This document shows positions 45,995 to 51,715 of a stretch of DNA of 51,715 bases, one piece after another. The translations under genes and the position numbers were made by a program. The notes under the pieces are model-generated. The model saw only the letters and a program-made list of their open reading frames with translations. It was not told the DNA's origin and ran no database searches. The DNA lies in assembly GCF_900156335.1 (NCBI RefSeq), contig NZ_FTMZ01000030.1:1-51715 (forward strand), read 5' to 3'. How positions within the stretch are numbered: the first letter of the stretch is position 1; the number at the start of each line of letters is the position of its first letter. The stretch comes from Sphaerotilus natans (GTDB lineage Bacteria; Pseudomonadota; Gammaproteobacteria; Burkholderiales; Burkholderiaceae_C).

Positions 45995-47098
45995 TCAGCG
46001 GTAGCGCACCAGCCAGCTGAAGGCCGCCAGCGACATCAGCAGGTAGACCACGCTGGGCACGCTGGCGGCCAGCCAGGGCGTCCAGTCGTGCAGCAGGCCC
46101 AGATGGCCGCTGACATTGTTGAGCAGCACGAAGCTGATGCCCAGCAGGATGCCACCGAAGACCTTCAGCGGCACGCCGCCGGCGCGGGCGTGCAGGTAGG
46201 CGAAGGGCAGGGCCAGGCCCAGCATCACCAGGCAGGCGAAGGGGTAGAGCGCCTTCTTCCAGAACTGGATCGCATGGCGCTGGGCGGTCTGCTCATGGTT
46301 GGAGAGGTGGCTCATGTAGGTCCACAGCGCCGCGGTCGACATGGTGCGCAGCGGCAGCACCGCGGCCGAGACCACCTCGCGGGTCAGCGTCGAGGGCCAG
46401 TCGAGCGTGGCGTGGCGGCGGTCGGGCTGCAGCGCCGGCGTGGCATCGGCCGCCCACTGCGACACCAGCACGCCTTCGAGCCGCCAGGTGCCGTCGGCGC
46501 CGACCCGCGCGCGCTCGGCGGTGGTGCGGGTGCGCAGCTCGCCCTTCGGGCCGAACTCGAGAATGCGCACCCGCTCGAGCTCGCCCTCGTCGGGCGCCGC
46601 GCCGATGCTGATGGTGAAGCGGTGCTCGCCGTCGGCCTCGGCACGGCTGTCGCGCAGCCACAGGCCACCGCGCCCGACCGACAGCCCGCCATGGCGGCGC
46701 GACTCGATCACGGTGGCCTGCGCGTCGCACCAGGGCGCGACATAGTCGCCGACGACGAAGGTCAGCGCTGCCATCACCAGCCCCAGCCGCGTCAGCAGCC
46801 ACAGCGCGCGCCCCGGCCCCAGGCCGCCGGTGCGCAGGATGGTGAACTCGCTCGACTGCGCCAGCCGGGCCAGCGCGTAGATCGCGCCGATCAGCAGCGC
46901 GATCGGCATCAGCTCGTAGAGATGGCCGGGCAGCTGCAGCACGCACACCAGCAGCGCCTGCTCGAGGCGATAGTCGCGCCCGATCGCGTCGAGCTCGCTC
47001 ACCAGGTCGATGAAGAAGAACAGGCCCAGAAAGGCCAGCGTGACGAACAGCGTCGCGCCGAGAATCTCGCGGTAAAGCAGCCGCCGGACGGTGCGCAT
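45995..47098 (-). CDS. lptG: LPS export permease LptG
   Basis: LptG with LptF forms the membrane part of the LptB2FG ABC transporter, which extracts lipopolysaccharide from the inner membrane. The 367 residues hold three N-terminal and three C-terminal membrane helices, flanking a beta-jellyroll periplasmic domain (about 130-255). Characteristic sequence is ALARLAQSSEFTILRTGG near residue 76, the coupling-helix region. The gene follows lptF by 22 bp. Confidence 0.94.
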   Translation of the reverse strand: MRTVRRLLYREILGATLFVTLAFLGLFFFIDLVSELDAIGRDYRLEQALLVCVLQLPGHLYELMPIALLIGAIYALARLAQSSEFTILRTGGLGPGRALWLLTRLGLVMAALTFVVGDYVAPWCDAQATVIESRRHGGLSVGRGGLWLRDSRAEADGEHRFTISIGAAPDEGELERVRILEFGPKGELRTRTTAERARVGADGTWRLEGVLVSQWAADATPALQPDRRHATLDWPSTLTREVVSAAVLPLRTMSTAALWTYMSHLSNHEQTAQRHAIQFWKKALYPFACLVMLGLALPFAYLHARAGGVPLKVFGGILLGISFVLLNNVSGHLGLLHDWTPWLAASVPSVVYLLMSLAAFSWLVRYR

Positions 47099-47120
47099 GG
47101 TCGGTCGTTCGTTCGGGAAT

Positions 47121-48227
47121 TCAGGAGGTCGGTGAAGGGGGGCGGTGCCAGGGCAGGCGCGGCAGGTTCGAGCCCGCCACCCGCCAGCGCAGCAGCGCCA
47201 GCGCGCCGGCCAGCATCGAGCCGTGCACCGCCAGCAGGGCGCCTGCGGCCGGCAGCCGGCCGTTGGCCACCCAGGCCTGGCTCAGCGAGACCAGGTTGAA
47301 ATAGACGACGAAGCCCAGCAGCGCCACCATCAGCACCCAGTTGTTGCCGCCGCGCGGCCCGCCCGAGGCCAGGCCGATGCCCCACAGCAGCAGGTTGAAG
47401 GCGGCCAGGATCATGCCCAGGCGCCAGACCAGCTCGCCGCGGCTGCGGGCGCTGTCCGCGCGCAGCAGGGCCAGCGTGTCCTGCGCCTTCGGAGGCAGCT
47501 CGACCAGCGGGCCGGCGCTTTTCTCGCCGATGCGCACCACATAGCGCTCGAAGCGCGCGATGGTGCGGGTGCCGCCCTCGACATCGAGATCGGTGCGCGC
47601 GCCGTTCGACAGCACCAGCTCGCGCTGGCCGTCCTCGCGCGGCTCGATGCGCCCGGCCTGGGCGGTGGTCACCGACTCGCCGTCCTCGCGCTGGTCGAGA
47701 ATGAAGATGTTGCGCCCGTCGCTGCTGTCGGCCGACTGCTTGTCGAGAAAGAACACCCGCCGGCCGTCGCTGGAGGTCTGGAACTGGCCCGGCGCGACCC
47801 GCGACAGGTCGGAGCGGCGCTCGTAGCGGTCGCGCAGCTCGGTGGTGTTGCGGTTGGCCCAGGGCCAGACCAGCAGCATCAGCGCCGCCACCGCCACCAG
47901 CACCGGTACGGCGAAGCGCAGCACCGGCCGCACGAAGCGCGCGATCGACACGCCGCTGCTGAACCAGACCGCCATCTCGCTGTCGCGGTACATGCGCGTG
48001 AGCACCGACACCACCGCGACGAACAGCGACAGGCTCAGCATCGTCGGCAGCTGCGCCAGCGCGATGTAGCCCAGCAGCAGCACGACATCCTGCGGCGAGA
48101 CCTTGCCGCCGGCGGCCATGCCGAGGGTGCGGATCAGCATCATCGTCAGCACGATCGTCAGGATGACGATCAGCGTGCCGCCGAAACTTCGGGAAAGATC
48201 CTTGCGTAGGGTGGAATCGAATAACAT
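47121..48227 (-). CDS. lptF: LPS export permease LptF
   Basis: This is the partner of LptG in LPS transport, with 368 residues, the same six-helix plan and a periplasmic jellyroll (about 135-260). The family segment is [19 protein letters not shown] near 80. The start at 48227 ([11 protein letters not shown]) is the conserved N-terminus; upstream extension runs into pepA. Divergence from pepA with 27 bp between starts is the same layout as in E. coli. Confidence 0.95.
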   Translation of the reverse strand: MLFDSTLRKDLSRSFGGTLIVILTIVLTMMLIRTLGMAAGGKVSPQDVVLLLGYIALAQLPTMLSLSLFVAVVSVLTRMYRDSEMAVWFSSGVSIARFVRPVLRFAVPVLVAVAALMLLVWPWANRNTTELRDRYERRSDLSRVAPGQFQTSSDGRRVFFLDKQSADSSDGRNIFILDQREDGESVTTAQAGRIEPREDGQRELVLSNGARTDLDVEGGTRTIARFERYVVRIGEKSAGPLVELPPKAQDTLALLRADSARSRGELVWRLGMILAAFNLLLWGIGLASGGPRGGNNWVLMVALLGFVVYFNLVSLSQAWVANGRLPAAGALLAVHGSMLAGALALLRWRVAGSNLPRLPWHRPPSPTS

Positions 48228-48254
48228 CGGCGCGTCTTGGAACAGCGCGGAATT

Positions 48255-49715
48255 ATGGACGTTCGAACTCTCGTGGCGGAATCGCCGGACTTTTCGCAAC
48301 TCGACCGCGAGGCGCTGGTCGTGGTCGTGCCTCCGGATCGTGCCCAGTGGCAGCTCGACGCGGCGCTGTGTGCGCTGCTCGACGAGGCGGTGGCCGCCGG
48401 CGACCTGGCGCTCAAGCCGGGGCGCACGCTCTATGTGCATCGCCCGGCCGGCCTGAAGGCCGCGCGGCTGGCGGTCGCGGTGGCCGCCGACGGCAGCGCC
48501 CGCGCCTGGAAGAAGGCGTTGGCCGCCGGCCTGGGCCTGATCAAGGGAGGCGGCGCCAGCCGTGCCGCGCTGGTCTGGGCGGGCTCAGGCCAGCCCGACG
48601 CCGCGATGGCCGAGGCTGCGGCCTGCGTGGCCGCTGATCTGGTCTATGTCTACCGTCTGACCAAGCCGAGCGCGCCCGAGGCTTCGCGCCTGGTCACGGT
48701 CGAGCTGGTCTGTGCGCCGGCCGCCGAAGCCGAGGTGAGCACCGGTCTGGCGCGCGGCGCCGCGATCGCCGCCGGCGTCGAGCTGGCGCGCGAGGTCGCC
48801 AACCGCCCGGCCAACCACTGCACGCCTTCGCATCTGGCCGACGAGGCCCGCGCGCTGGCGAAGATGAAGGGCGTCAAGGCCGAGATCCTCGAGCGCAAGG
48901 AGATCGAGGCGCTGGGCATGGGCTCCTTCCTGGCCGTCGCCCAGGGCTCGGAAGAGCCGCCGCGCTTCATCGTGCTGAAGTACCAGGGCGCGGGCAAGAA
49001 GGACGCGCCGGTGGTGCTGGTCGGCAAGGGCATCACCTTCGACACCGGCGGCATCTCGATCAAGCCGGCCGCCGAGATGGACGAGATGAAGTTCGACATG
49101 GGCGGCGCCGCCAGCGTGCTGGGCACCTTCCGCGCGGTGGCCGCGCTGCGCCCCAAGGTCAACCTGATCGGCCTGATCCCGACCTGCGAGAACATGCCCG
49201 ACGGCCGCGCGGTCAAGCCCGGCGACGTGGTCACCTCGATGTCGGGCCAGACGATCGAGATCCTCAACACCGATGCCGAAGGTCGGCTGATCCTGTGCGA
49301 CGCGCTGACCTACGCCGAGCGCTTCAAGCCGGCGGCGGTGGTCGACATCGCCACGCTGACGGGCGCGTGCATCATCGCGCTGGGCCATCACCACGCCGGC
49401 CTCTTCAGCCCGGACGACGCGCTGGCCGACACGCTGCTGGCCGCGGGCCGTGCCGCGCAGGACACCGCCTGGCGCCTGCCGCTCGACGAGGAGTACGACG
49501 AGGTGCTCAAGAGCAACTTCGCCGACGTGCCCAACGTCGGCCCGCGTGCGGGCGGCGCGATCACCGCGGCCAAGTTCCTGCAGCGCTTCGCCCAGGCCTA
49601 CCGCTGGGCGCACCTCGACGTGGCGGGCGTGGCCTTCCGCGGCGGTGCAGCCAAGGGCGGCACCGGCCGCCCGGTGCCGCTGCTGACGCACTTCGTGCTG
49701 TCGCAGGCCCAGTGA
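48255..49715 (+). CDS. pepA: Cytosol aminopeptidase (leucyl aminopeptidase) PepA
   Basis: This hexameric M17 metallo-aminopeptidase has 486 residues. Metal and catalytic residues lie in [30 protein letters not shown] and the [14 protein letters not shown] signature. The N-terminal macro-like domain (1-160) is complete. In E. coli PepA also binds DNA, as an accessory factor for recombination. The ATG at 48255 lies 27 bp from the divergent lptF start, and holC follows with 4-bp overlap. Confidence 0.95.
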   Translation: MDVRTLVAESPDFSQLDREALVVVVPPDRAQWQLDAALCALLDEAVAAGDLALKPGRTLYVHRPAGLKAARLAVAVAADGSARAWKKALAAGLGLIKGGGASRAALVWAGSGQPDAAMAEAAACVAADLVYVYRLTKPSAPEASRLVTVELVCAPAAEAEVSTGLARGAAIAAGVELAREVANRPANHCTPSHLADEARALAKMKGVKAEILERKEIEALGMGSFLAVAQGSEEPPRFIVLKYQGAGKKDAPVVLVGKGITFDTGGISIKPAAEMDEMKFDMGGAASVLGTFRAVAALRPKVNLIGLIPTCENMPDGRAVKPGDVVTSMSGQTIEILNTDAEGRLILCDALTYAERFKPAAVVDIATLTGACIIALGHHHAGLFSPDDALADTLLAAGRAAQDTAWRLPLDEEYDEVLKSNFADVPNVGPRAGGAITAAKFLQRFAQAYRWAHLDVAGVAFRGGAAKGGTGRPVPLLTHFVLSQAQ

Positions 49716-50179
49716 GCGATGCCTCCGTGAGCGCGGACGGCGTGATGCCGGCGGTCGCCTTTCACTTCAACGTGCCCGAGCGCCGTGGCTATGTCTGCCG
49801 ACTGCTGCGCAAGGCCTGGCGCAGCGGTGCGCGGGTGGTGGTGACCGGCGAGGCGGCGATGCTCACCGAGATCGACCGGCTGCTGTGGACCTTCGAGCCG
49901 CTGGAATTCGTGCCGCACTGGCGCGGCGCGGATGCCGACGTGGTGCCGCAGCGGCTGCGCGAGACGCCGGTGCTGCTGCTCGAGCGCCACAGCCCGGCGC
50001 TGGGCCATGACGTGCTGGTCAACCTCGGGCACGAGGTGCCGTCCGACTGGCAACAGTACCGGCGTGTCATCGAGGTGGTCAGTCGCGACGAGTTCGATCG
50101 CGATCGCGCGCGCGCGCGCTGGCGCCGCTACGGCGCTGCCGGCGCGACCATCGAGAAGCACGAGGCGGGCGGCGCATGA
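49712..50179 (+). CDS. holC: DNA polymerase III chi subunit
   Basis: Chi links the clamp loader to single-strand binding protein. This 155-residue protein has the chi core [21 protein letters not shown] near the N-terminus and [18 protein letters not shown] near the end. The GTG overlaps the pepA stop by 4 bp; an internal ATG at 49745 would also give a full domain. The order pepA-holC is conserved across beta- and gammaproteobacteria. Confidence 0.92.
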   Translation: MSDASVSADGVMPAVAFHFNVPERRGYVCRLLRKAWRSGARVVVTGEAAMLTEIDRLLWTFEPLEFVPHWRGADADVVPQRLRETPVLLLERHSPALGHDVLVNLGHEVPSDWQQYRRVIEVVSRDEFDRDRARARWRRYGAAGATIEKHEAGGA

Positions 50180-50646
50180 GCCCGACTGGCATGCCGCCGC
50201 GCATCGCGCCGCCCGAGGTGCCGGTCCTCACCGAGGTGGTGCTGCCGGCCCGGCCCGAAGTTGCGCTGCCGGAAGCACTACCGGCTGCAGGCGGTGGCGG
50301 CGCGCTGCCCGCGGCCGAGGCGGTGGCGGTCGCGCTGGCCATCGAGTCCGGCCGCAGCCTGCTGTCCGCGGGGGCTTCGGCCGTGGCCGAAGCTGCGTCG
50401 TCGCCGACAGCGGCCGCCGCGCTGCCGGCCGATCTGCAGGAGCAGATCGTGCTGCAGGTGCTCGGCGACATGCAGCGTCAGGTCGACCGGCTGCTGGAGT
50501 TCCGGCTGCGCGAGAGCCTGGCGCCGGTGCTCGAGCGCCTGGCCGACAGCCTGGTCGACGAGGTCCGCGAGCAGCTGGTGCTCACGCTGCGTGACGTGGT
50601 GCGCCGGGCGGTGGCGCAGGAGCTGGCGCGGCATCGCTCGCGCTGA
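50176..50646 (+). CDS. Small conserved protein downstream of holC
   Basis: This 156-residue protein has a low-complexity Pro/Ala N-terminus (1-85) and a helical C-terminus (about 86-150; DLQEQIVLQVLGDMQRQVDR, then LADSLVDEVREQL). The helical part has heptad spacing and is probably a coiled coil. It overlaps holC by 4 bp. A DUF2486-like relation is possible from position and shape, but I cannot confirm it. Confidence 0.6.
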   Translation: MSPTGMPPRIAPPEVPVLTEVVLPARPEVALPEALPAAGGGGALPAAEAVAVALAIESGRSLLSAGASAVAEAASSPTAAAALPADLQEQIVLQVLGDMQRQVDRLLEFRLRESLAPVLERLADSLVDEVREQLVLTLRDVVRRAVAQELARHRSR

Positions 50647-50666
50647 AGTCCCGGCGTCATCCGGAT

Positions 50667-50680
50667 CGGCGGCTCCGCCG
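50667..50680 (+). terminator. Weak hairpin after the pepA operon
   Basis: CGGCGG-ct-CCGCCG is a 6-bp inverted repeat 20 bp after the stop. It is followed by TTGTCTG rather than a clear T-run, so termination is uncertain. Confidence 0.35.
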
Positions 50681-50792
50681 TTGTCTGAGGGCTTACCCGC
50701 GAACTTGATCCAGCCGCTGGAGAGCGGTCCGGATTTGGGTTAAGTTTTCCGCCTGTCATTCCCCATCATTCGCAACCCTGGAGTTCTGATCC

Positions 50793-51715
50793 ATGAATCA
50801 CAAGCTCAATGTCGCTCTCGCTGGCCTGGCGCTGCTGGCTGCCGCAGGCTCTGCCTCGGCCCAGGAAGTGGTCAAGATCGGCCATGTGGGCCCGACGAGC
50901 GGCGGCATCGCGCACCTGGGCAAGGACAACGAGAACGGCGCGCGCATGGCCGTGGACGAGCTCAATGCCAAGGGCGTGACGATCGGCGGCAAGAAGGTGA
51001 AGTTCGAGCTGCTGGCCGAGGACGACGGCGGTGACCCGAAGCAGGGCACGGCGGCGGCGCAGAAGCTGGTGGACTCGAAGGTCGCCGGCGTGGTGGGCCA
51101 CCTGAGCTCGGGCACGTCGATCCCGGCGTCGAAGATCTACAGCGACGCGGGCATTCCGCAGGTGTCGCCGACGGCGACGAACCCGAAGTACACGCGCCAG
51201 GGCTTCAAGACGACCTTCCGCGTGGTGGCGGACGACGTGCACCTGGGCGGCACGCTGGGCAAGTACGCGGTGACGCAGCTCAAGGGCAAGTCGATCGCGG
51301 TGATCGATGACCGCACCGCCTACGGTCAGGGCGTTGCCGACGAGTTCGAGAAGGGCGTGAAGGCCGCGGGCGGCCGCACGGTGGCGCGCGAGTTCACCAA
51401 CGACAAGGCGACGGACTTCACCGCGATCCTGACCAACCTGAAGGCGAAGAAGCCGGACATCGTGTTCTTCGGCGGGATGGACGCGGTGGCGGGCCCGATG
51501 ATCCGGCAGATGAAGCAGCTGGGCATCAAGGCGAAGTTCATGGGCGGCGACGGCATCTGCTCGGGCGAGCTGCCCAAGCTGTCGGGCGGCGCGATGGAGG
51601 ACAGCCAGGTGGTGTGCGCCGAGGCTGGCGGCGTCGAAGGCGAGCAGAAGAAGGGCATGGACGAGTTCAAGGCCCGCTTCAAGACGAAGTTCAACGCGGA
51701 CGTGCAGATCTACGC
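50793..51715 (+). CDS. Branched-chain amino acid ABC transporter, periplasmic binding protein (5' part)
   Basis: The reading frame runs off the right edge after 307 codons. The signal peptide (NVALAGLALLAAAGSASA) is cleaved near residue 23. The mature protein is a type I periplasmic binding protein of the LivJ/LivK group: VKIGHVGPTSGGIAHLGKDN, VGHLSSGTSIPASKIY, and the Cys pair in GDGICSGEL and VVCAEAGG. GGAG lies 10 bp before the ATG. Ligand specificity (Leu, Ile, Val or other) is not decided by this part. Transport partners would lie beyond the window. Confidence 0.93.
   Translation, partial: MNHKLNVALAGLALLAAAGSASAQEVVKIGHVGPTSGGIAHLGKDNENGARMAVDELNAKGVTIGGKKVKFELLAEDDGGDPKQGTAAAQKLVDSKVAGVVGHLSSGTSIPASKIYSDAGIPQVSPTATNPKYTRQGFKTTFRVVADDVHLGGTLGKYAVTQLKGKSIAVIDDRTAYGQGVADEFEKGVKAAGGRTVAREFTNDKATDFTAILTNLKAKKPDIVFFGGMDAVAGPMIRQMKQLGIKAKFMGGDGICSGELPKLSGGAMEDSQVVCAEAGGVEGEQKKGMDEFKARFKTKFNADVQIY

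Overview
This window is very GC-rich, densely coding chromosomal DNA. Gene content and order point to a betaproteobacterium of the order Burkholderiales, probably close to Leptothrix, Sphaerotilus, Ideonella or Rubrivivax. That placement is inferred from protein character; no rRNA is present. Many neighbouring genes overlap by 4 bp (ATGA or GTGA). No rRNA, tRNA, CRISPR array, prophage or complete insertion sequence was seen.

Layout. 1-6.4 kb: the 3' end of a probable TPR protein, then thrC, molybdenum cofactor genes (mobB, moeA, moaD, moaE), fluoride exporter crcB, a zinc-free quinone oxidoreductase and dut. 6.4-8.2 kb: divergent slyD-like isomerase and roxA-like ribosomal oxygenase. 8.2-8.8 kb: a small alanine-rich lipoprotein with its own promoter candidate and a bidirectional terminator. 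8.8-12.9 kb: a minus-strand operon of MFS transporter, 41-residue membrane protein, methyltransferase (probable CTG start), dapA and bamC. 13.0-20.3 kb: parE and parC, separated by an orphan response regulator, a secreted protein of unknown function and a small membrane protein. 20.3-20.5 kb: a highly structured intergenic stretch ending in a strong terminator, a candidate small RNA. 20.6-22.8 kb: a QseBC-type two-component system. 22.8-25.1 kb: a GspE-like protein that lacks the Walker A lysine, and a partner resembling PilM/GspL. 25.2-28.8 kb: dsbB, a RidA protein and comEC.

28.9-39.7 kb is the most interesting part. It is a six-gene cluster with two circularly permuted ATP-grasp proteins (one fused to an alpha-E domain), a free alpha-E protein and three transglutaminase-like proteins (one fused to a DUF2126 amidoligase domain). 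Such genes have been predicted to make or modify peptide-like amide bonds, but the product is unknown. The fused ATP-grasp copy has lost the motifs expected for nucleotide binding. The DUF2126 gene carries an in-frame palindromic intergenic-type repeat. A protein of unknown function follows.

40.6-51.7 kb: an APH-family phosphotransferase, a Crp/Fnr regulator coupled to a histidine phosphatase behind a TetR-like palindrome, a methionine-type aminotransferase, a CysB-like regulator coupled to the sirohydrochlorin chelatase cbiX, lptG and lptF, divergent pepA, holC, a small conserved protein, and the 5' part of a branched-chain amino acid binding protein that runs off the end.
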